Below are positions 47,401-56,800 of a DNA stretch of 64,000 nucleotides, piece by piece. The first letter of the stretch is position 1. Each line of letters begins with the position of its first letter. The stretch covers positions 1,788,160-1,852,159 of the forward strand of contig CM067521.1 of assembly GCA_034509495.1 (NCBI GenBank), read 5' to 3'. The position numbers and the translations under genes are program-made. Source of the DNA: Acestrorhynchus altus. Its lineage: Eukaryota; Chordata; Actinopteri; Characiformes; Acestrorhynchidae. The notes below the pieces were generated by a model that was given only the letters and a program-made list of their open reading frames with translations, was not told the DNA's origin and searched no databases.

Positions 47401-50400
47401 AGCTAGTCCCTTCTTTCCTGTTCCACAGAGGTAATGCATGGCCTCATGTGCGAGACAGCTGTTCCCCCTCTCTTGCACTCGCGCTCTCCGGCAAAAAGGA
47501 TGAAGCCCATGCTATTGTAATCAAGACTCGTAATAAGTCCTGGAGAGGCTTTCGATTTCCAAGCGCTGTTTTCTTCCCCTGTAATTGTGCCACAGTTCAT
47601 CATTGTTTTCATGCGAAGGAAACATTTAAAACGGAATAAATCTTCTTGCCGCAGCCGCTCACATCTGCGCTCTGCGTGGGATACGGCGCGTTCAAAGGTT
47701 CACTGAAAATGTTTTAAATCTTATTCTCATCTTGATTTGTTTTATTGACGAGGGAAAAAAATGCTTTCCGCTTTGAAAGCTGGCGACCACGACACCTCAT
47801 TCTTTCATACAATACACAGATCAACCATAACATGTCCTTTTTTATGTCCTGCTCTCGCTGTCATTTATTCTCCTCCTTCCACCCTGATCTTCAGTGATCA
47901 GGACCCCACAGGACCACCACAGAGCAGCTATGATGTGGGTGGTGGGTCATTCTCAGCACTGCAGTCACACTGACATGGTGGTGGTGTGTTAGTGTGTGTT
48001 GCTGGTACGAGTGGATCAGACACAGCAGTGCTGCTGGAGTGTTTAAACACCGTGTCCACTCACTGTCCACTCTATTAGACACTCCTACCGAGTGTCTCCA
48101 CCTTGTAGATGTAAAGTCAGAGACAGAAGCTCATCTGTTTCTGCACAGTTTGGGTTGGTCGTCCTCTGGTCCTTCGTCGGCGCTCACAGGACACTGAGGG
48201 GTTTAAACACTCCAGCAGCACTGCTGCGTCTGATCCACTTATACCAGCACAACACACTGGGGGACATCCCTACCTACAGTGTTACCATTTCTAGGTACGA
48301 GGTTTTGTCGAATACATGCATAATAAAGGCACGGATTTTATTGCGGTCTGTCTTGTTGGTTTCATGCCGTTTGACTGTTGATGCTTTGTGTTTTAGACTA
48401 TTGTGGAGGAGCAGCTGGTGTTGAAGAGGGTTGCTGATACACTCATTAACCTCTACGCCATGACAGCCGTCCTGTCCCGAGCAAGCCGCTCGATCAGCAT
48501 CGGACTGCGCAACCATGATCACGAGGTAACCAACCTTTTTGTCTATTACGCTTCTAGTCTTGCACTGTTTTTAGCTCGTTCCTCTGTACAAAACAGCTTC
48601 AACTCCATCATGTTGGTGGGCTTCCTCAGGTCCTTCCACAACATTTCTGTTAGATTGAGGTCAGGACATTGACCGGGCCGTTCCAAACCATTCACTTTAT
48701 TGTTTTTGAACCATGTTTTGGTAGAAGGAATTGTGTGCTTAGGGTCGTTGTCTTGCTGCATGACCAGACCAGAAAATCAGACTCTGATAGTCTGGATTCA
48801 TTGGATCCTTTTCCTTAATAAAAAGTGTAAATGAGCAAGTGTAAAATTTGTCTCATTTGATTCGGTTCTCCTTGTCAACTTGACTTGGTCCTCCTTATTG
48901 TAGCTGCACTGTAGGTGGATGGAAAAATGAATGAATAAAGGAAGGAAGCAAGGGATGGAAGTCATGCAAAGAAAGGAAGAGAAGGAAATCCGGGGTTAGG
49001 ATCCATACTCGGTGATAGAGTAAATAAAAAGTGTTGCTGATTCCATTGCTTTTGAGTTGTACATGGAGAGGAGCTCTCTTTCTGTGAATGGCGCTGAGGA
49101 AACAGTGAAGTTTCTTTACAAAGAGAAGAGTAATGACCCCACACTGCGTGAGCGGAGCTTCAGGAAGTGTGTTTAGATTGGAAAGATATCTGATTTGCTG
49201 GGTTCCAGTTAGTCTGTTTCAGTTTTGCTTGAAGAATATCTGTTTCAGAGTCGTTTCTTAGTGAATGTTTCCAAATCTGATCAGCTGAGGCATGTTCGGG
49301 ACTTGAATTCTCAATATACAGTTATGTCACAGCGTGAGGACAACCCATGAAGACTTTGGACTATTTAAACATCTGGACATTTGATCTTTTTTTTAACTCT
49401 ACTGAGAGATGGAGGTGAAATTACACATACAAGTGAAGAAATGTCATTATTTCAAATGCAGTTTCCCTCTGTATAGCTGAAATAATGTCAGTTAGATGTT
49501 TCTAGAACCGTCTACCGTCTCTGACATCGACTGGAAGAACGACGTTCCCACTCCTCCATACGGAATTCTTTCAGCTTCCATTCTCCTCAAAGCCCCTCTG
49601 ATACAATAAAGATCTCATAGTGGTTTCTATGATGGAGAGATCTCCAGACCCTGCTGCAGCAGAGCAGCTCCAAACCATCACACTTCCACCACCATGCTTC
49701 ACAGCTGCTATGAGCTTCTTGGCCTCAAATGCTGTGTTTTCTGTAAGTCTGTCCAAATAATTCAACTTCAACTTCAAATTCATCCTAGTGTTCTCTCTCG
49801 TCTGGTCTGTTTATGATGGTAGAAGCTGCACTTTGACATCAACTGTGGCAAGAGCTACCTGTAGGTCCCACATTTTATGATTGTTGTCATTGTCGATACT
49901 GCTTTGCTGTCAAGGACAGCAAGAATAATGTGGTCATATGCAACTCTGACCACCTCTGAATATCGTTTGAGTGACCAGACTTTGATGCGTCCTCAAGACA
50001 AACCAGTACTTTGTGTCAGGCACTCAATTGGATCACCCAGGACACATGAACAGGGCCTGTCTTGCTGTGATTTTGGGCTGGTTGACCAGCTTGGTCAGGT
50101 TTGTTCATACTGGTTATCTAGCTGTGTCAGGTTGATCATGCTTGTACACCAGCTAAACCATCAAACTCAAAACAATACCCTAAGCTTGAGAAGAGCTTGG
50201 CTGGTCTACCAGTTTCACCAGCTTATCCAGCTTGACTTTTTGTTTGCAGTAGGGATGATGTGGTCTGTTGGATATATAAATCAAGCTCATTGTAAATGTG
50301 TTGCTCTTGGCTGATGTAGGTGCTGCTCACAAACACCTTCTGCAAGGAAGCTTTCTTCAAAAACAACTACTGGATGACACAGCTGCAGAAAAGTGAGTAC

Positions 50401-51455
50401 CACTGAAATGCTAATCAGAGTCTACAAACCAGAACTCAACACCTCCACACTCTCACCATAACGGTCCACTCAGGTCACTTTTTGTGAGATGTGAGGAGGT
50501 TTCTTCTCCCCATGTCCGTGCAGGTTTCCTCCAAGTACTGCCTCTCAAGGACACACACTGGCTGGGCTAAAATGCCCCTATGTGTGAGTGGGTGTGTAAT
50601 GTGACTGGTACCCTGACAATGATTCTGGACTGGCAACTTAAATCAGCCCTGGATTTTTTAAAAACAGGCCCACAAAAGGGCATTGGTCCCCTTTGATCGG
50701 GTTTGTTAGTCACCAGGGTCCCCTTTGATGTACCCCTGTGGCCCCTTCACTGTCTTAATCGTATTTCAACATTATAATCCACATGGAAAATAAGTATGTT
50801 TATAAAATATATTTGTAAATATAAGAAATGGCCAACAAATTCTTAATGTTCGAGTCAGACGATGCACCCGCAGCTGTTTAGTCTGGCTACGAACGTGGGA
50901 CTACGTCCTGAACAAATGATGTCAAAGACGATACGAGCTGTATCTTGTGTGCTTCATCAGCAGTAGCTGCAGCACTGAGAACAGAGCAGGGCTGTTGTGG
51001 GGGCTCTTTGTTTTCTGGCCCCCCACTGCCATCACTCTTACACTGGTGCTGAAATTTGGCACTGAATGATTTGACATGAAACTGTACTCTGTAGTACTGA
51101 TGTAATTTGGTTGGACACTTACAAGCATCTTCATTACCCAACCCTACTCAGCGGCCCACCGGGCATTTTCCTGGTCCTTCCATTGGCCTGTCCTTCCGTG
51201 GTAGTGGAGGGACTCCATCTGTTATTAACACTATCGTACATTCTTGAAATGATGGCATTTTTATCTTGTTGGCATTTCATCAATATTCAGTAGATGACTT
51301 GTTAACTAATTGAATCAATAGTGGCACTTTAATGAAACTGTGTGTCCTTTCCAGATTCCCCAGAGAACATTGACGACAACATAAAGAAGATTGCCCAGGT
51401 GGTCCTGGAGAAGCGGGCGTATACCTGTTCTCACCCTCTTGAAAGAACATATTAA
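35623..51455 (+). CDS. ACAD9: ACAD9, acyl-CoA dehydrogenase family member 9 (complete, 18 exons)
   Basis: Eighteen exons join to 1,836 nt, 611 residues plus TAA, close to the 621 residues and 18 exons of the human gene. The product is a mitochondrial matrix/inner-membrane flavoprotein with two roles: long-chain acyl-CoA dehydrogenation and assembly of respiratory complex I together with ECSIT and NDUFAF1. Seen: an Arg/Ser-rich, acid-free N terminus typical of a mitochondrial presequence (about residues 1-30); the acyl-CoA dehydrogenase core (about 50-440) with CLTEPGSGSD, KLGIRGSNTCEV and LGGLGY motifs; the catalytic base Glu416 in IFEGTNEILR, its codon at 43299-43301; and the VLCAD-like C-terminal extension (about 445-611) ending PLERTY. 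All intron phases match, and no frameshift or premature stop occurs. It lies tail-to-tail with CFAP92. Confidence 0.96.
35745..36590. repeat. 27-bp minisatellite with 140-bp higher-order repeat in ACAD9 intron 1
   Basis: About 31 units of type cgcatagactccaacttaaatctacac. Variant units (actgtagattt, agccagccgcagatc, agcttagatc) are ordered: the block starting at 35,961 recurs at 36,101, a 140-bp period of four 27-mers and one 32-mer. The first unit overlaps the bases just after the exon 1 donor. Minus-strand ORFs with GVDLSWSLC repeats are artefacts. Confidence 0.95.
36590..36828. mobile_element. Foldback MITE, left half, interrupted
   Basis: agtgtgtgttgcgctgatac, cagcagtgctgatgaagtg, ggtggactgttctcag. 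Other copies continue tctcggtccagcag, which here is found only after the LINE at 38,527. Confidence 0.8.
36829..38526 (+). mobile_element. L2/CR1-group LINE, 5'-truncated, inserted in MITE
   Basis: The reverse-transcriptase C-terminal half is read in two frames: 36,829-37,357 with YGIPQGSILGPLLFTLYM and the catalytic HCYADDTQLY, and 37,413-37,832 with PVKFRIEYKILLLTYKALHG and APQLWNNLPDNVRDSD. At least one frameshift lies between them (about 37,358-37,412). The 3' UTR ends in aagtgcgctataaaaataaa and a tttga repeat tail. No endonuclease portion remains. Confidence 0.85.
38396..38452. repeat. (TTAC)n/(TTAT)n tract in the LINE 3' UTR
   Basis: About 11-13 TTAC units following several TTAT units. 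Confidence 0.9.
38527..38640. mobile_element. Foldback MITE, right half, interrupted
   Basis: tctcggtccagcagtgacac, cagcagcactgctgtgtctg, gttatggttgaccag. It completes the copy begun at 36,590. Confidence 0.8.
38795..38888 (+). CDS. ACAD9: ACAD9 exon 2
   Basis: Residues 41-72, starting NEVFPYPEISNEELQEINQF and ending KFFRED. Acceptor ttgtag, donor gtgagc. Confidence 0.94.
39033..39134 (+). CDS. ACAD9: ACAD9 exon 3
   Basis: Residues 72-106, VDSKKIDTEAFIPPETLDGL to GIQIPEEYG, the N-terminal helical domain of the dehydrogenase core. Acceptor after a T run, donor gtaagt. Confidence 0.94.
39185..39265. mobile_element. Foldback MITE fragment
   Basis: gagtggaccaccatgtcagtg, ctgcagtgctgagaacgac, cacccacatcttagctcctg; short right-arm fragment inside ACAD9 intron 3. 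Confidence 0.65.
39328..39434 (+). CDS. ACAD9: ACAD9 exon 4
   Basis: Residues 106-141, GGLGLSNTMYARLGEVLSMD through TLAAHQAIGLK. Acceptor ctgtag, donor gtaagc. Confidence 0.94.
39635..39880. mobile_element. Foldback MITE, right arm
   Basis: caccaccatgtcagtgtgac through gatcaggg, cagactacagtctgg-type and gaaacaaggggatggtcat. One arm only. Confidence 0.75.
39935..40205 (+). mobile_element. tRNA-derived SINE, copy 4
   Basis: gaattgcaggttcgatctgt (B-box-like), gtgggtagatggcactctct, ctggtcggcacaggcgtctg and gagtgggtaactgggagaaa. Confidence 0.75.
40253..40353 (+). CDS. ACAD9: ACAD9 exon 5, start of substrate/FAD site
   Basis: Residues 142-175, GILMAGTEEQKAKYLPRLAS to AAFCLTEPG. CLTEPxSGSD is the acyl-CoA dehydrogenase signature, split here across exons 5 and 6. 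Donor gtgtag is slightly weak. Confidence 0.93.
40464..40542 (+). CDS. ACAD9: ACAD9 exon 6
   Basis: Residues 175-201, SGSDAASIQCRARLTEDGKH to LLSGSK. Acceptor tttttag; the donor gtttct departs from consensus at positions +3 to +5, but no better donor keeps the frame and the family sequence. Confidence 0.9.
41026..41200 (+). CDS. ACAD9: ACAD9 exon 7, middle beta domain
   Basis: Residues 202-260, IWISNGGLADIMTVFARTEV to KPEDKLGIRGSN. This is the beta-barrel domain that packs against FAD. Donor gtgagt. Confidence 0.94.
41399..41472 (+). CDS. ACAD9: ACAD9 exon 8
   Basis: Residues 260-284, TCEVTFEDTKVPVENVIGEV then GGGFK. Acceptor ttgtag, donor gtaacg. Confidence 0.94.
41871..41946 (+). CDS. ACAD9: ACAD9 exon 9
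   Basis: Residues 285-310, IAVNILNSGRFSMGSAGAGM then IKKLI. Acceptor tttgcag, donor gtatgc. Confidence 0.94.
42020..42090 (+). CDS. ACAD9: ACAD9 exon 10
   Basis: Residues 310-333, EMTAEYASTRKQFNKRLSEF then GMIQ, start of the C-terminal helical domain. The preceding intron is only 73 bases. Confidence 0.94.
42110..42455. mobile_element. Fragment of the IS630-type element seen at 5040
   Basis: tttggggcagagtgtcgctt and tagggg... gtgaccgttgcatgacatgc match 5,500-5,580. It carries an 18-base C run at 42,207-42,224. Confidence 0.5.
42537..42656 (+). CDS. ACAD9: ACAD9 exon 11
   Basis: Residues 334-373, EKFAIMAQYAYVMESMAYLT to LEAAMVK. Phase 0 at both ends. Confidence 0.94.
42710..42905 (+). mobile_element. 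tRNA-derived SINE, copy 5
   Basis: tctgaggcttgcaggttcga, agtgggtagatggcactctc, gatgctggttggcacaggcg, gtgcgttggctgcccagcaa. Confidence 0.75.
43173..43301 (+). CDS. ACAD9: ACAD9 exon 12, carries the catalytic glutamate
   Basis: Residues 374-416, VFSSEGAWICTSEALQVLGG to RILQIFE. The last codon (43299-43301) is the Glu of the IFEGTNEILR motif, the catalytic base in the VLCAD/MCAD position. The active-site residue sits at the very end of the exon, before a gtactg donor. Confidence 0.94.
43384..43558. mobile_element. Palindromic short MITE
   Basis: Left gtggctctctagcctgctcc and right gcaggaccaggatggagaac form an imperfect palindrome across the whole 175 bp. A widespread fish element type as I recall; no coding capacity. 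Confidence 0.6.
43648..43727 (+). CDS. ACAD9: ACAD9 exon 13
   Basis: Residues 417-443, GTNEILRMFVALTGMQYAGK to TGK, finishing the dehydrogenase core. Donor gtatgt. Confidence 0.93.
43821..43947 (+). CDS. ACAD9: ACAD9 exon 14, start of the C-terminal extension
   Basis: Residues 443-485, KEMKKGNIGVVFGVLGKKMK to GVVHPSLT. It starts the VLCAD/ACAD9-specific extension, which is the less conserved part. Confidence 0.92.
43948..45060. other. ACAD9 intron 14, part without recognised feature
   Basis: No exon signal. The segment 44,270-44,500 is CpG-richer than its neighbours but shows no homology I recognise. Confidence 0.4.
45065..45480. mobile_element. Tc1-related MITE (ATGGTCAAAAGTATTGGGACACC)
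   Basis: gctatatggtcaaaagtatt then ggacacctactcattcac, and an internal body gagagttccactgctccacg typical of this widespread fish MITE. Confidence 0.65.
45729..45806 (+). CDS. ACAD9: ACAD9 exon 15
   Basis: Residues 486-511, ESAKMLEENVSLFSSTVESL then LYRYGK. Acceptor tcccacag, donor gtaatg; phase 0 both ends. Confidence 0.92.
46196..47190 (+). mobile_element. Tc1-like transposon, + strand, decayed
   Basis: Begins aaatcaaagacatgagacac. Frame pieces read HQAEKSYRTICKELGLHRST (DNA-binding domain) and VLERPSQSPNLNPIEMLWKD (near the third catalytic residue). Stops and frameshifts throughout. Confidence 0.75.
47835..48265. mobile_element. Foldback MITE copy
   Basis: ttattctcctccttccaccc to tataccagcacaacacactg, with tccaccttgtagatgtaaag in the middle; inside ACAD9 intron 15. 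Confidence 0.8.
48397..48525 (+). CDS. ACAD9: ACAD9 exon 16
   Basis: Residues 512-554, TIVEEQLVLKRVADTLINLY to IGLRNHDHE, the best conserved part of the extension. Acceptor ttttag, donor gtaacc. Confidence 0.94.
48546..48900 (-). mobile_element. Tc1-like transposase 3' fragment, - strand
   Basis: The minus frame reads MQQDNDPKHTIPSTKTWFKN and CPDLNLTEMLWKDLRK, the catalytic-end motifs of Tc1 transposases. Confidence 0.75.
49480..49830 (-). mobile_element. Tc1-like transposase fragment, - strand
   Basis: The minus frame reads AAVKHGGGSVMVWSCSAAAG, the central DDE-transposase motif; truncated. Confidence 0.65.
49965..50250. repeat. Second GACCAGCTTG-type element
   Basis: gttgaccagcttggtcagg and tacaccagctaaaccatcaa, the same style as 3,835-4,060. 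Confidence 0.45.
50320..50392 (+). CDS. ACAD9: ACAD9 exon 17
   Basis: Residues 555-579, VLLTNTFCKEAFFKNNYWMT then QLQK. Acceptor gatgtag, donor gtgagt. Confidence 0.93.
51355..51455 (+). CDS. ACAD9: ACAD9 exon 18, terminal
   Basis: Residues 579-611, NSPENIDDNIKKIAQVVLEK, RAYTCSHPLERTY and TAA at 51453-51455. Human ACAD9 ends in the same way (HPLDRTC as I recall). Confidence 0.94.
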
Positions 51456-51868
51456 GTTGTTTCTTTGCTCTACAGGAGGCAGGACTGGATTTTAGGGTCC
51501 AGTCTTCGCTTACTGACTGGGTTTATCATTAATGTTAGAGGACACCGCTTCCCACTGACACAGTCTCACACTTAAAGGAATAGTGCAGCATGTTTCAGTC
51601 TAACCTCTAACTGCTGTACAGTCCACTACCACAGACGGTCGTTTCCAAACTTGGGGAAAGGACAACAGAAAACCTTTGGACTGGAAACTCGCTCATAACG
51701 AATGTCAGTGGGCAGCTGCTAAATTCAGTCAGTAAACCTTTATGGAAAACACTGTTTTGTTGAACGTCAGTCAAAGGTTTTTTGTAAGATAAGCTGTAAA
51801 TCTGTACATCTCCAGAGAGATATATTGGTTTTACCTCTCACCTGCTTGTGCCTGACCTCCGGGAATAC

Positions 51869-51874
51869 AATAAA
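51869..51874 (+). promoter_or_regulatory. Candidate ACAD9 poly(A) signal (AATAAA)
   Basis: First canonical AATAAA after the ACAD9 stop, 414 bases downstream, with no strong GT-rich element directly after it. Another AATAAA lies near 53,074. Which one is used cannot be told here. Confidence 0.35.
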
Positions 51875-52004
51875 TCACTGGGGAAATCGGATACAATCAG
51901 AATTAGGTTATATATGCTGCTCAAGTCTTGAACTAGGGCATCGGAGCCATAAGTGCCATAAGTGGCCCAGATTTGGCCTTAATGTGTCTGGTGTCTGGGT
52001 TGTT

Positions 52005-52205
52005 TCTCCTCTCACTGTCCACTCCATCAGCTTCTCTAGTGTGATTTCTACATCTACAAGGTGGAGCAACTAGGTAGGAGTGTCTAATATAGTGGAGAGT
52101 GAGTGGACACGGTGTGTAAACACTCCAGCAGCACTGTCCATCAGAGGAGCTGATAGAACGGGCAGTGAATACAGCAATAAGGAGGTCGTTGTGATGTTAT
52201 GGTTG
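52005..52205. mobile_element. Foldback MITE fragment
   Basis: ctctcactgtccactccatc, ctacatctacaaggtggagc, cactccagcagcactgtcc, gttatggttgattgacg. Confidence 0.7.
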
Positions 52206-52414
52206 ATTGACGTGTTATGTGGTAACCAGTAATACAAACAGGCACATTCATTTAAAGTGCTTCCTTTGTAAATTTCATTTATTGCCTTTAGTTCATTAAT
52301 TAAACTGATTTATTGACATTTTTTAAATATTGATGATTTTACTCCTAAAACACACTCAATGAATGAAAACCCGTTTAATGTAGTCACACTGTTGTTGGTT
52401 TTTATTTTTATAGT

Positions 52415-52560
52415 ATAGGAAGCCCGGATAAACGGTGAGGGTTGCGTCAGGAAGGGCATCCAGCATAAAACTTGGGCCAAAACTATAATGCAGATCAGGC
52501 AGATGATCCACTGTGGTGACCCCTAAAGGGAGCAGCAGAAAGAAGAAGAAGAAGGGTGGT
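52415..52560 (+). mobile_element. 3' tail of an RTE-type LINE
   Basis: gaagggcatccagcataaaa, gatccactgtggtgacccct and aaagggagcagcagaaag match the well-known tail of fish RTE elements; ends in an AAG microsatellite. Confidence 0.65.
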
Positions 52561-52899
52561 CTGAAGCAGTCTTCGATGTATGAGGGTCTTTCTCTTCCTG
52601 TGTAAGAGGCAGAGCTGCTCGCTTGTGTTAAAAGGTGGCAGGTCTCCAGCAGTATCTGTAAAATAAGTTTGAGGTAATTAGTGGAATTGGAGGAACTGAA
52701 AATTCAAGACTGCTCACCTTTAACTTTGACTCACTCAGTGGTGGGTGTGCTGTGTTTGGCTTTACGCACTGATTTCTTGTCCCCCCGAAAGATGTGTTTC
52801 AAGTTGGGTGCATCTGATGTGGGCTGGATGACGCTCTCTTTGATTGCTGGCTCGGTTTTCTGGTCCACGGGAATTGCTGGTATGGGCTGTAAACACACT

Positions 52900-52945
52900 T
52901 TTTCTTCTTCTTTTTCTTCTTCTTCTTCTTCTTCTTCTTCTTCCA
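52900..52945. repeat. (CTT)n microsatellite
   Basis: About 14 CTT units with few interruptions. Confidence 0.9.
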
Positions 52946-53189
52946 GCTCATTGTACTACATTAGAAAGGTTAAAGTGGTTAATATAAAATATGAATGATG
53001 AACAACTGTATTGTCTCATTGTTCCCCTTTTGTAATGCTGCACTGAAGCTACGAGGCTCACGTAGCAATCAAGTAATAAAGTATGGTTGTCTCAGAAGTC
53101 GTTCATCACACCCGTCCCTCTAATGAGCCCAGAGCTGGCCATGGATGTGGACTTAGGTATTTGGGACAAGTGTGAAAATGTCGTTACTC

Positions 53190-53560
53190 TGGACTAGTAG
53201 CTGCACTATGTAACTTTGGAGAAGTGAGCAGGAGAACTGCATAACCACAGTCATACTCTGTAATCACCGACAGTTCTGTATCTTTCAGCTTGTCCAGAAA
53301 TGCCTGTGTAAAGCATGTCCTTCTCTGGTGACTCGAAGAACGAATTACACTTCCCGTCTGTAGGCCGAGCATAATGCTGGTTTCAGACATTTCAGAAATG
53401 TTATGCATTCCCTTCAAAATATCTTAGGGTGCTGGACTAAACTACGGTGTAATGCACTGGAGTGGGCGCGTGCACGTGCACGAGTTGTGCATTATTGGGC
53501 GGAGCCTGTAGATTGTCCGTTGACCTCGGCTATGGAAAGCACTCTTAAGAAAGTCGTAAC
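53190..53560. repeat. Unnamed repeat or candidate exon between ACAD9 and CFAP92
   Basis: The minus frame 53,184-53,417 reads RRTCFTQAFLDKLKDTELSV then TSPKLHSAATSPE. The right side carries gggcggagcctgtagattg, typical of fish SINE-like repeats. No splice junction joins it to CFAP92 in phase that I can find, so I treat it as repeat. Confidence 0.35.
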
Positions 53561-53639
53561 CAAGCATCATTTACAGTGTGAAATACAGTAGGTGACCACA
53601 GCTGGGGACATTATAAGCACCTACTATATAAACCTTTAC

Positions 53640-53851
53640 CTCAACTGGCTTCAGGTCTGTCTTCAGAGGCAGCTCCGTAGAGTTGTCCTTCAGCGGTTCC
53701 TGTATCATATTCAGCCTTTTTTCTCTCAGAAGGCTCTTTAACTCTGAGACATGTCTACTATCTGCAGAGTCTTTAGTGGGTAAGATCTTTTTGGGCTGTT
53801 TGCTGTACTGAGTATTTGCAGGCTGCAGCTGCCCCTGCTGTAGAGACTCTT
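53640..53851 (-). CDS. CFAP92: CFAP92 exon, last one recognised
   Basis: Acceptor tttttctag, donor gtaaag. Reads ESLQQGQLQPANTQYSKQPK and SELKSLLREKRLNMIQEPL to LKPVE, ending on a whole codon. No in-frame stop precedes the donor, so at least one further exon is needed toward ACAD9 unless the intron is retained (retention adds 23 residues and then a stop at about 53,571). Confidence 0.8.
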
Positions 53852-56800
53852 CTAGAAAAACCCATAAATATAAAAAAAAAAATGATTCAAATATACTGAA
53901 TTTTATATCAGTGTACATGATATGGCAGTGAATCATAATGAATAATTAGACATTACGATGTTCTAGACCTTCTCTACATTATTAAAGGTAATACCTTGTT
54001 GTACTGGGAGAGAATTTATTATTAGTGATTATTATTACTGTTGTTACTGCTTTTTGGCAATTACATCATCCAGAGTAGCTAACAAGAAACTAAATCTGTT
54101 TATCACACCCAGGAGCAATACATTCCAATGAAATGTGTTTTTTATACTATAATTTAAATAACAATGGTATTAAGACATCAGTGTTTTTTTATTTAAAGTA
54201 TAATAAAAACGAAACCATTTAAATTAATTTATCCTTAGGTTTCCAGCTATTTACCCACCAAAGTCAACCCAAACCACAACACTCCCCCCAGCCTGACAGC
54301 ATGTTGATTGTTTACCTGCCAGATGAATGGAGATTGGGGGCGGTAGGCCGAAAAAAGGAGGGGGTTTTGAACGAAGGACAAAGTCCTCACGGAGCCTCCT
54401 GCTCGCGCCTGGAAATGTCTTCCTCTGTAAAAGGTTCTCACTCCAGAGCTGGAAATGGAACAGACAATTTCACTGTTAAATTACATTTAAATATGTAATA
54501 ATAATGATTAATGTTCACACTTAGAGTTCATTTGACACCAAATTTGTGCAGATTGGGCAAAAACTCAGACTAGTTTGTGCTCAAATATTTTTGTATATAT
54601 CTTATAACCTGAGTGGGTGGAACTTTATGGTTCTTGAGGCTTTTTTGCAGGGCATTAGGTAAGTAATCGGGGGGGGGAAAGGAATTTTGTCACACAGGTA
54701 GATGCGGGCCTTCATGTGCTTAGTTGTATCACCTCCATCTCTTAGTATAACTCAAATGAAGATCCAATGTGCGCATGTTTACATCTGACCTGGAGCTACA
54801 ATCTACTACCATATTTAAAGACGTAAACCTACACCAACCTGCTTCTATTACATTTGGGGTAAATGGGGCAATTATGACCATTAGAACTATATCTTAAACA
54901 CATTTACACTGTTTGCATTCAGTTGCATGTCAGTCTCCAAGGAAAGAGAATTCACTAAAAGCAACAAGGTAAATGACTTTTTCTCAAAGTCATATATTTG
55001 GGGGCTGGCTTAAGTTCCTTTGGGAGACAGTAAATTACAGACTGGTGCATCAGATAAAGCTGGTGCCTCTGAGAAGCTTTGGTGTCTGGTTAACCCTCTG
55101 TAGCTATCAATCAATCTGCATTACCCATGTCACATTACTGGCAACCAAATACCCACTTAAGCTCAGAGTCTGTTTAAAGAGGTGGACCTGGTTGGAAAAC
55201 TGCATTAAAACTCTATCTTCCTGCACAAGCACTCAAGAATGCCCATAAAAAAAGGAGTTGCTTCTCTGGAGGAACACTGTTGGGATGAAACCTGACACTC
55301 GTGGGGTAAATGTGGACACTGTTGACTATGAATGCACCTTTTTTAGCTCCTCCACTCGTGCCTTGTCTGACCGTTTGGGGTGTATGTTGGACTCAATGTT
55401 GCTCTTGACCCTGGAAAAAACAAAGCCATCACAGGATCGCCATGCAGCACAACTCTTCAGCTTTGAGGCCTTCTGCGCAGCTTCCGCATCAACAGGATCA
55501 ACCTGAAGGAGTGGAAGGTCTGGTTATAGGAGTTATACGAGCTGGCATGTAAAAGATTTTTAATTGTCACTTACAGGTGCAAACCCAATTCTTTAACAGT
55601 AGAGATTATTACGATGATCAAAATCGTTTATTGATTTATTATTTTTGATTGTTAAAATGTGCTGAAAAAGTAAAGAAAAAATCTATACACAAACAAATCA
55701 TTTCAACACATTTTACACTGAACAGCACAGTTACTGGAGTTGTACTCATTGAGTACCACTGATTTTGCATGCGATCCAATACCTAGTAATGCAAAGACAT
55801 ATACCCAGATACTGATACCAATGTGTTAGTGATTTTCACCAATGACAGATGGTTTGGCATAAAATAGTAAATAAACATTCAAATTACAAGTTTTTTTATT
55901 AAAAAAACCTTAAAAGTACCTTTGCTTAAAATGAAGGGTCTCTAAATTCTATAGCTAGTTTTGGGGGCAAATCTGTGCCTGCTGGCTGCTTGCACTACTT
56001 TTCACTATATTTCACTATTTTTCATTATTGCAGAAGAATAATGCAGAAGGAAAAGTAGTTCCTATGCATCATTATTAAAGTCAGCAATTTGTTTTCCCGT
56101 TCGAGTTTTCACTGAGCGATTGGAAATGCATCCGTAATGCTAAAAAATAAAATAAATGATATCGATATTTTCAATCCAAGATCCAATGAAATGGAGTGGA
56201 AGTATTGATATTTCTGTACTGATTCACCCATTCCTATATACATAATCAGTAAATACAGATGAGCTTATTTTAAATAAATACCATCAAGTTCAAACCATTC
56301 ATTAAGAGGATCCTGAACCTTTATTTCTATTGAATATCTACAGAAATGGTTTAACAAAAGCATTCATAAGCTCTTCTATTCCACCTTAAATACAGCAGCA
56401 GCCAATTAACTCTTAATATAATTTAAGGTGAATAACGAGGAAAAGACTTCTACAACATTAACCTACGTTTGTTAAAAACAAGGTAGTTGGTTTAACAGGC
56501 CGTAACATTTAGTAACGTTTAATTACACAACTTATTGCTAACTCGCATTTAACCTCGGAGGTTAGCATCTTTCCCTTTTTCCATTCCACCTTTAATGGAC
56601 AGGAAATATTATATTCAGAGTGAAAGAAAAACAACCCAAACAAGTGTTGTGATAAAGTAATTGTGTAAATGTGAGTGTTTACCATATTTAAACAGATAAA
56701 CCATTAGCTACATTTAGCTAAGATTAGCTTAGCTACATTTCCCTCACGGCCTTCTGAGGTGAAAGTTAACGGTTATCTTAGTTTTATTCACTATAAACTG

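Noticed and set aside
55258..55506. 82-codon plus-strand ORF
   Set aside because: Shadow of the CFAP92 exon on the other strand, which has matching splice phases.
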